The notes beneath the pieces are model-generated. The model ran no database searches. It was not told the DNA's origin and worked only from the letters and a program-made list of their open reading frames with translations. A program made the position numbers and the translations under genes. This document shows positions 14,283-24,380 of a stretch of DNA of 64,000 nt, one piece after another (the first letter of the stretch is position 1; every line of letters begins with the position of its first letter). The stretch spans positions 529,017-593,016 of the forward strand of contig NW_019773659.1 of the NCBI RefSeq assembly GCF_001039355.2. Direction: 5' to 3'. Origin of the DNA: Lingula anatina. Its lineage: Eukaryota; Brachiopoda; Lingulata; Lingulida; Lingulidae.

Positions 14283-14795
14283 ATTCTCTCTCTCTCTCTC
14301 TCTCTCTCCTTTACATCCCGATTTGCCATTTCCATCTATTTATCCAAGCATGTTTTTTTCTTATTCAGACCTAAATTCCTCCTCAGCTGTTACCCCACCA
14401 GGTAGAATAATTAACGGACTAATTGATTTTGTGATATGAATTTCTATTTTGGTTGCCCTGAGGGCCAAAAACAAACGGCGACTAGAGTTGACACCGAAAT
14501 TATTTTTTTCGGTGACTAACCTTGACTGTAGGCTAAAATTTTTCACGCGTAAAAACAGGATCAAGCGAGGGAAAGAAGACAGGTTCGGGGGGGGGGGGGG
14601 GGGGGGGGGCAAAAAAATAAATAACCTGCCTATAAACTTAAGACAACACAATACAAAATATTCATATTTCTATTCATAGTACTCAGTTAATTAAATGCTT
14701 ACCTGTTCAATTGCTTCTTGGACTTCAGGTGGGAAAGAAAGGACTGAATGCAAGTGCTCGTCATCCAAGATATCCTCCTCCTCCAGGGCAGCCAT
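256..14795 (-). CDS. ZC3H13: ZC3H13-like CCCH zinc-finger protein, 19 exons visible, 3' end outside window
   Basis: Coding exons in transcript order: 14703-14795, 12137-12259, 11398-11495, 10566-10647, 10031-10133, 9348-9472, 7914-8023, 7272-7397, 6672-6830, 5112-6334, 4776-4811, 4107-4461, 3462-3723, 3099-3198, 2427-2495, 1992-2101, 1143-1309, 517-689, 256-372. All join in phase, giving about 1210 residues; the last visible exon ends in phase 1 and more follows to the left. Exon 2 carries MSKRRVTVE and PSVFERLG, which match the vertebrate ZC3H13 start. Exon 3 holds a C-X8-C-X5-C-X3-H finger (Cys77, Cys86, Cys92, His96). Then come Lys-rich, RS/RD-rich and acidic segments ending with YDEISDNELDEIL. 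In animals ZC3H13 (fly Flacc) is a nuclear partner of WTAP, VIRMA and HAKAI in mRNA m6A methylation. The donor of exon 8 (GTCTCT) is weak. Identity is firm; small exons could be misplaced. Confidence 0.9.
4107..4461 (-). other. ZC3H13: ZC3H13 exon 12: DERGPPR tandem peptide repeats
   Basis: A 355-base exon holds about eight imperfect copies of a D-[DE]-R-G-P-P-R-P type repeat with a period of 7 to 12 residues, for example PDDRGPPRPDERG and DERGPPRSDERG. The repeats are visible in the DNA as GAxGAxAGGGGTCC blocks, so they probably grew by slippage or unequal exchange. No function can be assigned to the repeat itself. Confidence 0.85.
5112..6334 (-). other. ZC3H13: ZC3H13 exon 10: RS/RD-rich low-complexity exon
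   Basis: One 1223-base exon encodes about 407 residues of Ser-Pro, Arg-Ser, Arg-Asp and Arg-Glu dipeptides. It contains repeated SPEE, RSLSP and DRYRR motifs and ends in an RGRGG-rich segment. Such tracts in ZC3H13 are thought to be disordered and to hold the methyltransferase complex in the nucleus. The complementary strand is open for long stretches only because of the biased codons. Confidence 0.88.
6577..6690 (-). repeat. 46-47-bp tandem repeat copying the ZC3H13 exon 9 donor region
   Basis: ACCTAGAGG or AACTAGAGG recurs at 6577, 6623 and 6670, followed each time by GAGC/GCGAC..CTTTT-like sequence and TATGATATC. The last copy (6670) is the true donor with the end of exon 9; the others are intronic. 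Confidence 0.65.
7476..7697. mobile_element. Long imperfect inverted-repeat MITE in ZC3H13 intron 7
   Basis: About 80 bases at each end pair imperfectly, with matching blocks GGTTCCCATA / TATGGGAA, ACTAGCAGGATC / GATCCTGCTAGT and CTAAATTGCATTTGGTTTAA / TTAAACTAAATGCAATTTAG. Only about 60 bases separate the arms. Confidence 0.7.
8532..8796. mobile_element. PIF/Harbinger-type MITE with TAA target duplication
   Basis: The ends AGCCTCGGTCACAACCGG and AACCTCTGTCACAACCGG (reverse complement of the right end) agree at 16 of 18 bases. TAA flanks the element on both sides (8529-8531 and 8797-8799). The 265-base body has no open reading frame of note and begins and ends CG-rich. Confidence 0.82.
8800..9200. 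repeat. 35-bp tandem array in ZC3H13 intron 6
   Basis: Units built on AACCCCATGCTGATATGTAA and GAGAACCCCATACTA run for about 400 bases with variable spacing. A flanking half-unit also lies to the left of the MITE (8510-8531), so the array was split by the insertion. Confidence 0.8.
10281..10537 (-). repeat. Dispersed SINE/LINE-tail-like repeat, copy 1
   Basis: The sequence TTATTTCTGTACTGGTACAT, GATTGTCATGACCTT and the block through CCATAAACATACTATA recur at 59970-60183. On the minus strand it ends in an (AAATTG)n tail, as non-LTR elements and their SINEs often do. This copy holds about 55 bases not present in the other. Confidence 0.7.
11052..11305. mobile_element. 254-bp inverted-repeat MITE in ZC3H13 intron 3
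   Basis: The arms run from AGGCTTAATAAATGG at the left to CCGTTTATAAAGCCT at the right. Long blocks inside match: GGCATTTACTAACACTAC and GTAGTGTTAGTAAATGCC are exact reverse complements, and CACCCATATTAACCACA also has its partner. Confidence 0.75.
11398..11495 (-). other. ZC3H13: ZC3H13 exon 3: CCCH zinc finger
   Basis: The exon encodes TVRTCRNWVETGECPYGNKC followed by RFRHPGYQG. The spacing C-X8-C-X5-C-X3-H is that of a single CCCH finger, an RNA-binding fold that coordinates zinc. It starts in phase 0 and ends in phase 2, matching both neighbours. The similarity to the lone finger near the N-terminus of vertebrate ZC3H13 is the strongest identity evidence for this gene. Confidence 0.93.
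11849..12020. mobile_element. 172-bp inverted-repeat MITE in ZC3H13 intron 2
   Basis: The 28-base ends starting TGAACACATTCAGAACA (11849-11876 and 11993-12020) agree at 26 positions. GATCAAATTTGAC further in has a near-complement at GTCACATTTGATC. No target duplication is obvious. Confidence 0.75.
12570..12640 (-). promoter_or_regulatory. Candidate alternative first exon and promoter of ZC3H13
   Basis: Upstream of exon 2 on the minus strand lies GGCGCATGCGTAC, close to an NRF1 site (its reverse complement reads GTACGCATGCGCC around 12571-12583). A strong donor (ATCG|GTGAGC) sits with its GT at about 12607-12608. A non-coding exon ending here would splice to the exon 2 acceptor at 12260 and use the conserved MSK start. 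The boundaries are inferred. Confidence 0.35.
12954..13760. mobile_element. Possible 807-bp element with 19-bp perfect inverted ends
   Basis: ACTCATTAAATATATATGG at 12954-12972 is exactly reverse-complemented at 13742-13760. TAGGCCTAC also lies just inside both ends. No transposase-like frame was seen between them. The ends are AT-rich, so chance cannot be excluded. Confidence 0.4.
14199..14309. repeat. CT-rich microsatellite block in ZC3H13 intron 1
   Basis: Four CT runs are broken by CATTCT. A 23-base G homopolymer follows at 14587-14609 in the same intron. Confidence 0.9.
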
Positions 14796-15133
14796 ACTTC
14801 AAGGATTGATTCGGAGCGCAATAATTTTTAAAAAATGTCATTAAAACTCTAGCAAAGCTAAGTAACCAATCTGTTGCAAGAATACACAGTTAGCTGTTTT
14901 TCTTATTGACAATAAGAAATAATGTCGTAATAAAAATGTAATTCAAAAAGATATTCTTAACAACCTCTGAGAACTACTTTATTTTTATGGGCGAAAGCAC
15001 TTCCTGTATATATACAATGCGCTTAGGTCGCACGTGTACGTTGTTGATGTTTGAGATGGATATTTAATTTCAAACCTTAAAGAGAAGAAACCAATCTGGT
15101 TTTAGCAAAGATAACCTAGCAGGAATTACAACT
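14796..15133. promoter_or_regulatory. Divergent promoter between ZC3H13 exon 1 and DHX37
   Basis: Only 338 bases separate the two start codons, which point away from each other. The interval contains CACTTCCTG, an ETS-type site, at 14997-15005, an E-box CACGTG near 15032, and a CCAAT at about 14863. There is no obvious TATA element in either proper position. A shared bidirectional promoter is the natural reading. Confidence 0.5.
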
Positions 15134-16078
15134 ATGGGTCGGCTTAGGAAAAAGCACAACTGGAAAGCTAGACAGCAAAGTGAAGTCGTTGTCGACCATA
15201 CGGAAGAACAGAAGGTAGAGCAAATTGGGGAACATTCAAGTTTGGATTTTTTGGTCAAATTTCATTGTAACTGTTGAACAGAATTTACTTTTGATATTAC
15301 CGTTTAGTAAATGCCAGGTTCATTTTGACCACTATCTTTCCACATACGATATCAAAACAACAGAAAGGGTAAAACGATAGAAAGGTTGAGGTTTGTACTG
15401 TTCTTCAATCAACAACCATAAATTAAATATATATAAGTACTCCAGTTTACTCCGGTCACGATCAGGCAATCCATTCAAGTAAGTCCACTAATGGCAGTCT
15501 CCAGTGGGTGTATGATTTCACTGAAGCATAATGTGTGCTTGATCAATTCTTGAATATCATATATTTAAGGTGCAGCTTCAAGTAGATCTTGAAGATGTGA
15601 GGTCTGAAGGATATGATGAGAGCAACCCATTGACTCTGCCATCAAAGAAACGTACAACAAAGAAAGTGCAACAGAAAGATACCACAATTAGGAAGCTGAG
15701 CAAAAAGCAGAGAAAGCACCTGGAGAAAATTGTACAGTTAAAAGAAAAGAAAGCCAAGGTGATTTCTTCAGTTTTGATGTTTCTTGTGTGATTTGACATT
15801 TAACTTAAAAAGTATCGAGTATTTTCTTACTGAAGGCTCATTGTAGTGAAATGATGATGCTTCTGTCTTTATATGTTTTTGAAGTCATTAGATCTTAAAT
15901 AATGTGTAATTGACAATCAGAAGCTTTATTCAATATTGAAAGCTGTGTACTACATTGGTGTTGCTTAACATTTTCAGAGGGCAGATCTGCTTGCATCTTT
16001 GTCTGAAGTTCAAGCTTCTCAAGAAGAAATGTCTTTACTTACTTCACTAGCAGAAGCTCAAACTAAAAGACCAAAAAG
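15134..16078 (+). CDS. DHX37: DHX37-type DEAH-box helicase, first three exons only
   Basis: Exons are 15134-15214, 15570-15758 and 15978-16078, in phase, giving 123 residues. The start MGRLRKKHNWKARQQ, the block VQLQVDLED, the DESNPLTLPSKK stretch, LSKKQRKHLEKI and LSEVQASQEEM follow the N-terminus of DHX37 in order. DHX37 (yeast Dhr1) is a nucleolar RNA helicase that releases U3 snoRNA during small-subunit maturation. The helicase core, with its DEAH box, is absent: exon 3 ends with a normal donor at 16079, an N stands at 16089, and nothing matching further exons occurs before the next gene. The fragment is most likely the left part of a complete gene cut by an assembly join, or less likely a truncated copy. 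Confidence 0.85.
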
Positions 16079-16088
16079 GTAATATAAT

Positions 16089-16089
16089 N
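16089..16089. other. Ambiguous base, probable contig join
   Basis: A single N lies 11 bases after the last visible DHX37 exon. The missing remainder of that gene on the right side suggests that this N marks a join of non-adjacent sequence. Confidence 0.6.
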
Positions 16090-17376
16090 TGTGCATATTG
16101 CTGTAGAAAGTATGGTCCAAAAATACTTGATATTGTCTAGTTCATGTTTCGCTTGCATTGCATTTTTTTTTGAGGGGGGGAGGGGGGAAGGGTGCGAGAG
16201 AAATGGTTATATCCGAAAATAAGGGGATATGTGACCCCCACACACACACACACACGCGCGCGCACTCACAAACACGCACTCACAAACACGCACTCACACT
16301 CATACATGTACACCAGCCCTTAGGATCTGCCAAGTTTTTCCTCATTCTCCTGAGTAAAGGTTATACTCTTTTATTCGGTGTTTGAAGAACTTATACAACA
16401 ACAAAACCATAAATTTCAGCAGTTCCCTGTTGTCAACAAGGGTAGCACTTACCGAAACTGATCATGACTATAACTACCGACACTGTAAATTATTACCTTT
16501 TTATTCATTTGTGATGCTTAATTTGTTATTTTACAATCACTAGTCGACTAGCCGCCATACTGGACTAGTGTGAACGGGGTATACGACCTCTTAAACCGGT
16601 TCATGTAGCATAATGTTGTGGACGGTTTAAGTAATAGTTACCATGGTCATGCAACAAGGGAGTTGTAATATGCCCGGGAAATCTTGCAAAAAGGAATGTA
16701 AAGTTCAATTTGGAAAAAAAAGCGTAAAGCGTTTGGATGCTACGTTTTCACTATAAAAGAATTTAGTCCAAAAAGACTGATAGTCCCCAAAATTTTCTGA
16801 AAGAACGTGAAATATGCAAATATTCCTTGCAGGCGTGTGTTAGATTTATGGTAAATAAAATGTCTAACGGTGTAAAACGTATGACTGGACAGATATTGCC
16901 TTGGGATAAATAACATGATGGAATAAAGGTAAAAGGGTTTGTGCTGACCTCACTTTTCAACGCACCTTCTTTGCAGCCCGAAGGAGAAAATTTGCATTAA
17001 TTTACAATTTTGACGCCGTTGGGGACAAAGAGACGCCCTTTTCCAATGCAATTCTTAAATGTATGCATTTTTGTAGCTTCAAGATTTGAATACTCAGAGC
17101 CTTTCGGACATAAGACAAGATTTTTCCACGAAAGCGAAATTTTTGTAAATTATCCCATTTACCACCTAGAATGGCAATACGTAAATAAAAAAAAAAAAAA
17201 TAAAAATTATGCACGTTTTTTTTTTTTTTTTTTTTTGTCGCCAGGCAATTTGAAGGACACCATGTCATGACGGACTTTGAGGTAGTTTAAATTAGCTTCA
17301 AACTGACAAGCTTTGAATTGAAGATGACTTCAAGGATGGCTTTAAGGGGACCGCGGTTTTTACGGACCGGCACAGG
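16090..17376. other. Intergenic, no gene seen
   Basis: The stretch holds a G-rich run (16176-16192), a CA/CG-alternating microsatellite with about 14-base CACTCACAAACACG repeats (16240-16305), and poly-A and poly-T runs around 17185-17237. No coding exon with splice sites was found on either strand. Confidence 0.6.
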
Positions 17377-17474
17377 TATAAAACTGTTCCAGTCCCGCCC
17401 AAGCGTGTTCATACCTCAGACTAAGGCGGTTAACGCGGACAACTGCAGCAGCGCACTCTGACTAGAAGTCAAAG
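17377..17474 (+). promoter_or_regulatory. TATA promoter and 5' UTR exon of the BRICHOS gene
   Basis: TATAAAA lies at 17377-17383. About 90 bases later, a donor AAAG|GTGTGT ends a candidate non-coding exon at 17474. The next acceptor, TTCCAG at 17736-17741, stands just before the start codon at 17747. The transcription start is expected near 17405-17415. Confidence 0.5.
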
Positions 17475-17746
17475 GTGTGTAGAGATTTATCCTACCGTAA
17501 CATCTTTTAGGATTATTTTTCTCGTTTGTTTCTGAATAATCCATTATTCAAAATGATACACCGTATAATACATGTATCGTTACAATACGTCTTTGAAAAG
17601 ACAGTCTATAATTGCTATAAAATGTATTGGGTTATAAAATAAGAATCAACTGGCTTTATATTTATGATTTTATCGAACGGTTTTTATCAATGATAAGTAA
17701 ATACAGGTATAAGCACATATGCATTTGAATCACTATTCCAGCCTTC

Positions 17747-20142
17747 ATGCTACCAGCCATGGATCCGAAAATGCTACCGCAAGTGGTCACTTCTTCGCCA
17801 ACTCCTGTGAATACGGTCAGTTCAAAAATGTACTTGTTTATGATTCTAATATATGCATACGGCCTTAAACTTTAGACGTCCGTACAAGCCAATTGTCTAG
17901 TAAATGTGGCGTCCGGCATGTTAAATATTAAAATAAATGTATATAAATAAGAAACAAATACAAATAACCTTTTTTAAAATGTCTAGTTTTTTGAGTCACT
18001 CACCTAATGGAGAGACAGACTGTAAATAGCAAAAAATAAGGCATTTAAAACTCGGCTACGGCCTCTTAAAGGTGAATTTTCTCAGTTGTTTTGTATGCTG
18101 TAGACCCATAAACCTTGGTGATAAAGAATTTGCTTAAATTTCATCTTCGATATTTTTTGGTTCAACGGGCGTTGTGTTACATTAGAGTTATCTGTAGCTT
18201 TCACATCTTCGCTAGTTTATTTTGATTTGAACCAATTTTTAAATTTTTTAAAATTAAAATTTGTACTACCCGAGTGATGAGTGACTTGAGAGGACCAGTG
18301 AACAGATTAGTGGAGTTATTTTTTATACCAAAATACGATAGAAAAAACGCTGTAAAATTTTTAATACATCATTCAGTCCACAAATAAGGAACGTGAAAAA
18401 AGGAAATTGTGAAATATTAAAAGCAACTTTATTGAATACTCATTATGTAAATGAAAACTATTATTAATTTTGTCCAAGTTGTCTGAGAGAAGATAAAAAT
18501 ATTCATCTGTCTTTCAGATTGTCGCCTGTCTCTTCACAGCGAAAAAATACCCACAATGAATAAAATGATAGATCGATAGAATGATAGATGGATAATAGAG
18601 AGACAAACGTTCACATAAAGCGAAGTATATAAATGACTAAATTCGTAATTATATGAACGAATAAACAAGTAAACCAGGGCATTTGAACTGATGAATCCAA
18701 ATGATTGTTTAGAATTCGACTCACGATAAGCTGAAGATTTATAAAATGTTTTAAATATGTTTTCAGGCGCCGAAGCCCAACTCGCGCAAGTACATGATAG
18801 TGGCAGTGGCCGTGTTGCTTGTTGTTGTTTGCACCATTGCTGGGGTCCTGCTAGCGGTCCACATTGTCCAGAAGGCTCACGAGGAAACAATGAAGGTTAT
18901 AACCTGTTTTGATAGAATAACTTTTGATCTAAGTTCGTTTATGTCAAGTATTATTTTTTTGGCAAGCAGGTCCATATTCAAGTTTTTTCTCATCTTACTC
19001 TTGTGTCATTTTGCAGACAGAGGCCATTCTGCCCATCTTATCTTAGGGCTCATTTCCATTGAAGCTGTCGGTCTCCGTAATTCGATCCAACTCCGCTGAA
19101 TGCAATCATTTTAATAGATTTACGTATCTCTTGTTTCCAACGTACTCGAATAATCACCAGCTTTTCTGCACTAGTATTATACTCAACGCCAAAGGGAGGC
19201 GTGTTAATCTGTGAAACTGATTGCATTCAGCGAGAGTCCCCGCTGCTAAGAATCGATCTACGTAGACCAACAGTTGCAATAGGAATGACCCCATATATAT
19301 ATATATATATATTGCTTGTTATATAATTGAGCCTTATTTATATTTAAGTTTTTCAAGATTTCTTTGATTTGCCAATATGTTATCAGGGACTAGATTTATA
19401 ATGTTAATTGCCTCCTTTACTTTTCTGTTGTACATTTGCATGTTCATTACTTGATAACCACCTGAAGCCATTCATGATGTGAAGAACCTCAGAAGTTAAA
19501 ATGCACGTGATCTTTTAAGAAACGATTTTAAACTACAACTATAAAAGAGACAAGCGATAATTATAAAAGAGACAAAACCCTGTTTTTACCGAATAACCAT
19601 TTTGTGCTTTCCGTTGCAGGAATATTTCGTTCACTTTCACAACGCCGAGGGTAAAGAAATTGGGGAAAAAATCCAGGTAGATGCAAGCAAAAACATAGTC
19701 ATCTACGGGAGTCCATCTGACCCGTTACAGACGGCGCACGATGTAGCACACGTATGTATACGTTTATGTACATGCATATGTGCAGTGTATATGCTGATAA
19801 TTAACCTTCACAAAATTTCAGAGTGTAATTTTTTTTAATAAGTGTGTTTTTCATTCATATTCGATTTTACATATTTTGATGCGTTCCGTTTTATTTTAAT
19901 AAATTATAATAAATTATATTTTAAAAAAGGTCGGGACTCACGCCATCTACCCTACTTGAATGTATGATATGAGAATCAATTTTTATTTTATACTGGATTG
20001 AAATTTAAACTAAAATTGGACGAATCCAATTTTTTCAGGGTCTGATTGCTTACAAAACCCTAGGTAGTCAGCCGTTGTGCCTGATACGACCCACAACCAC
20101 CCCAGAAGTCGATGCTCAGGAAGTTCAACGCATTCTGGCCAA

Positions 20143-20185
<43 letters not shown>

Positions 20186-20863
20186 GTGTATTCACCTACT
20201 GCTTATATATTATAAAGTACACATAAAACGAAAGTTGTTTTACCATCTCGTGTTTAATAAAGATCAAATAAGTAAAATAAAGGCAATAAAAATAGAAAAC
20301 GAAACGTTCAAAGTAATTGTAAAAAAAAAGTAATTGGTAAAATTTTTATGTTCTGCTATTAAAAAAGAGATATCTGGGTTGGTTGAAAAAAAAAGCTTGG
20401 TGAAAACAGTCTGCTACTTTTAAAACAATTAAGTTTATATTTGCTTAAGGGAATTTTTAAAAGTTCAGGGTGGGTAGAATTGTTCGTAATCTTTTCGGTT
20501 TTGGAAGCCACCCTTTCAATATAAGAAAGACGACTGTTTTATATACGCTCTAAAAGACTGTATTTGGTCTTCTTCAGTTCAAGATTAATCCATAGTAATC
20601 CACTTATACAAAGTAAGAACTGGTATGACACATCAGCCAGGTTTTTCTCATTACTAAAGCGATATATTTCATGTAATTGGACTACTACTACTAATTTATC
20701 TCGGGTGATATTGGTCTTAAATTGTGGTCTAAACTTTCCCATGGCTACACATATCTAAAGCCTGATTTTGAGGATGTTCACGCATTTTACTTAAATTTGG
20801 TACTTTTTGTGACGCGTCAGAAATTGTGCGTCCATTCCGCAACTGTATCTACAATATTGATTT

Positions 20864-20906
<43 letters not shown>

Positions 20907-21476
20907 TAGAATCACGGTATGGATGATTTCCCAAAGCGCTCCATAGCCACCAATTTAACACTTTCTCCTCAACCAATCAGAGAGACATCTTTTCTCAGTG
21001 CGGAACTGCAAAGCTTCTGTAAGGATGTCGCCGTTCATTGGGTCATGCACGCAGATGAAAAAGAGGCAGTACCGGAAAAACCTAATGCAGGTAATTTGAA
21101 ATGCCACGTGCTAAAATATGTTTATATGAATATGAATCCCTGCAGTGCTAATTTTCTAGATATTAGGGTGTTTGATGAAATAAGTCAATGTGTGAAACTG
21201 GAGTAGGCCTATGTCATACTGTAAGTGACGTAGAATGGATATACATATATCTTAATTATTATTTATCGTTTTACAGGAAACAGGCGCGAGAAAAGACAAA
21301 GTGGATTAATAGCTAACCCCCAATTTTCCCCATTCGTATATTTTGGGAACCGGATCTACATCTGTTGTACGACCCTAACTCAATCAGTATTTGGACGTGA
21401 ATCCTCCGTCTCCAGGCCAGTCGCTATTATCGGTAACTGTAGATTCTGCGAGGACCCTTTTCCATTGCTAGGATAG
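17747..21476 (+). CDS. Type II membrane BRICHOS-domain protein, chondromodulin/tenomodulin-like layout
   Basis: Coding exons are 17747-17815, 18767-18895, 19620-19751, 20039-20143, 20910-21090 and 21277-21476, in phase, giving 271 residues. A short cytoplasmic head (residues 1-32, with RK just before the membrane) is followed by a hydrophobic helix (33-55). The linker leads to a BRICHOS domain at about 101-200, recognised by HDVAHGLIAYK, whose Asp is the conserved acidic residue, and by the paired Cys124 and Cys182 (FCKDV). After it stands RREKR (208-212), a furin-type site, then a tail with Cys235, Cys236, Cys260 and Cys263. BRICHOS proteins are chaperone-like pro-proteins that release a C-terminal peptide after cleavage. 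A second in-frame Met at residue 5 could be the start instead. The orthologue within the family is not certain. Confidence 0.87.
19094..19232. mobile_element. Inverted-repeat element, CGCTGAATGCAATCA family, copy 1
   Basis: CGCTGAATGCAATCA at 19094-19108 has its perfect reverse complement at 19218-19232. The interior is shared with the copy at 42478. It lies in intron 2 of the BRICHOS gene. Confidence 0.65.
20146..20185. repeat. AAT trinucleotide repeat right after a BRICHOS exon donor
   Basis: About 13 AAT units start within the donor GTAATAAT of exon 4. A TTTA array (20862-20908) ends at the acceptor of exon 5, so both ends of this intron are microsatellites. Confidence 0.9.
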
Positions 21477-22175
21477 AAAAATGCGTTACAGTTGCGGGGG
21501 GGGGGGGAGGTTCGAAAGAACCGCCCTTTTTGTCAGGAAAAGGTCCATTCTGGATAAAATTTGATCTAGGTGCACAAAGGTTCCATTGTAAAAGGTCCAC
21601 TTTTTCAGAAAAGAATCCCCCTTTTGACATTGCTGGCTACAGGCCTGAGCTGACTCTGAATAAGGATGAGATTTTAGTTGTATTGAGTTCGTGGAATATA
21701 CCTGGAATATATCGTGGAAAATGTTGAGGCAGATGTGTTCATGGGATGCTAGAAGACGCCAAGCTTGTATATAATTGAAATTTCTCTGCAATTTCGCCGC
21801 AACACCTTAAAATGGTGTTTATATTCATAAACCATATCAGATTTGCTTTCCTGCACCACGAATAATTTATGATAGCAAGCTGCTTTGAATTTGTATAATA
21901 TTGTTCTAAATGAAGTCATATTGTCATATGTTTATTCTTTCTTCCTGTACTTATTCATATATATTGCACCCTTAAAATCTTGAGTTAAACCGCAAAAAAA
22001 GTTTATGTCCAAAAGAGTATATTCAACAAAGCACGCGTGTGATTTACATGTGTGGGACCTCCGCACTGGATACGTTACAGTTACGGAAGCAGTCGATGGT
22101 AGCCGATTTTTTTAAAGGTATTGTCGGGGTATCCCTAATCCCTTCTTTGTGACGTTAGAACTGCAGCTAAATTAT

Positions 22176-22181
22176 AATAAA
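22176..22181 (+). terminator. Candidate poly(A) signal for the BRICHOS gene
   Basis: AATAAA occurs 700 bases after the stop codon. It is the first canonical signal I saw downstream, but its use is unproven. Confidence 0.25.
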
Positions 22182-22719
22182 CAGCGCATCTCAAGCACGT
22201 TGTATTTTGTGTTATTTCTATTTCTTAACCCTCTCTCTTTCTCCCTCTCCCTCTCTCATTTTGAAAAAAAAAAAACAGAAATTTGAATAAATAAATAAAA
22301 ACAAAAAATAATAAAAATTTGAAGAAGTGTCGCTTTCTCTGAAATTCGCGCATAAATGACATAGAGTTAAACATGGAAAGTTGCCCAGCATTAATTTGGT
22401 TATAGAGATGCACCGACCTTACATGAACCTTGGGTGGAGGTGGTCGTACTAGAAAAATCACTGCACCGGGCGTGGACGAGAAATCCACTTTGCTTAAATA
22501 CCTATCGGGCATACATTTATGCTAATTCGGTTCCATTTTCAGCATAATTATCTAAGTAATATTAAAAAAATACAACCAGCCTGCGAGAGAAAGTATGAAT
22601 CATCTGTCAAAATTGCGCCAACTTTATCTTGCTTAAAGTGAAAGGTCGTACATGTAGAGGAATTGAATGATATCGAGTTTGCACACTGACACTACACATG
22701 CACAACTATCCCTGTATTC

Positions 22720-22950
22720 ATTACCTCCGCCAAGGAGGTTATGTTTTCACCCCTGTTTGTCTGTCTGTCATCAACATAACTCAAAAAGTTATGGACCGAT
22801 TTTGATGAAATTTTCAGGAACTGTCAGAAGTGGGCCAAGGAAGAGATGATTAGTTTTTGGTGGTGAGCCGGATCAATAATCAATCAAAATCAATAATAAA
22901 AAAAAAATCGCTGCCTTGGCGGAGGTCTGCGCTCTCGGAGTGCTTTTCTA
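22720..22950. mobile_element. Fold-back repeat with CCTCCGCCAAGG ends
   Basis: CCTCCGCCAAGG at 22724-22735 is matched by its exact reverse complement at 22914-22925. The interior contains GTCTGTCTGTCATCAACATA and AAGTTATGGACCGATTTTGA, words I associate with a very abundant non-autonomous element in several marine invertebrate genomes. No coding capacity is seen. Confidence 0.65.
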
Positions 22951-24380
22951 GTTAACCAAGGTCTCTTTAGCGACGTCGACCCACTGAGCTTTCCGGATAA
23001 AGGGAGGTGGAGATATACATAGGTGGGGCGGTTATGTATAATCAAGTTTTAATATACATGTAGTTGGTCGTGTAATGGAGGGACAGAATACGACACACTG
23101 GAGACGGTAGTCAACTTGCGTAAAACTTTCATCTGTAAACCATCGCTTTATGAGCAAATGACGTGTGCGTGATCGTGTGTTGTATTAAATTAAAAACACT
23201 TAACTTACAAAAAGATTTTGACAGCATGTCAATCTTAAGCATAAATGGATTGCCCGAGTGTAAGCTAAAACAAGTAAGAGAACTTTAATAGCTATGTGGA
23301 CCCTTATTCTTGTAGTAATAATAATAATAATAATAAAAAGTGACAAAACGATGTATTTTAAAAATTGCTAATTTTTCCCAGGTGAAATGATCAATCCATT
23401 ACAATACACAATTGTAACCCAAAAGAAATTGCTGAAAACCATCGTAAGTGTCTTCAAAAGGGACTTTTGAATTGTTAATTAAATTTGACTTTAAAGTTGA
23501 TGAACACCTTGCTAGGACAGACTTCTCCTTGTATCAAATATTTAGAACTATGACAAGTAATATCATCTAAATTAATCAGTCTTTTTGTGCAGTTATGAGT
23601 ATATTTACACGAAAACATTTTTAATTAAGTCACAAATGCTCTTTTAATTTCCAGGGGTCATACATAAAATTCACACGTGCTGAACTTAATATAGCTAGTT
23701 TGAAAGATTACAAGCAAACTTATTGTTTCATCAATGGTCAGCTGATAGTATCATTTTTCCTGTACATTTGTAGTCCCAAAGCATTGTAACCAACATATTC
23801 TGACATTGTGAGTGACACACAAGTAACGATGGGCATAATATTACAACAAATTGCGCTACTAATACTCAGTATCTACAATACTTTTTCTCTCGGTTGCTCT
23901 TGTGTTTTATTGAGGTAGGTTACTGAAGAAGTAGTGCTGCTTACCATAAGCTTGCTTCTACGTCTTATAAAAGCTTCAACTTGTGAATTCACCACACAAA
24001 TTGTTGCGTCTCCACTCAACTGTGCCCAACTGCAGCTTGCACTACGACGGGCAAGTTATTGTTATGCAAATTACATGTACAAAAGATTTGACCCATTTAT
24101 GGGTGAGAGGTTTTGGCTAAAACTGCTCACAAATGTTTACTGTCAAAATATTAACAGTGCAATTTTTGATACAACTGTTGTTAAAATATACTACTTTAAT
24201 ACAAATTAAAACTACTTTTAAAAATCATTAAGCGAATATAGCGTTTTTATGACTTTGTCTATCTCTCAAAACTCAAGATCCACAGAATGTTATATAATGA
24301 AGCCAATCAGCAGAAATAGTTTAATATGGGCAGGACAAACGGGTCCTTTCTATATAACTGGTCGCCAATATTGTCATCCC

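Noticed and set aside
18534-18890. Minus-strand open frame of 118 codons
   Set aside because: It overlaps the transmembrane exon of the BRICHOS gene in antisense and has no recognisable domain.
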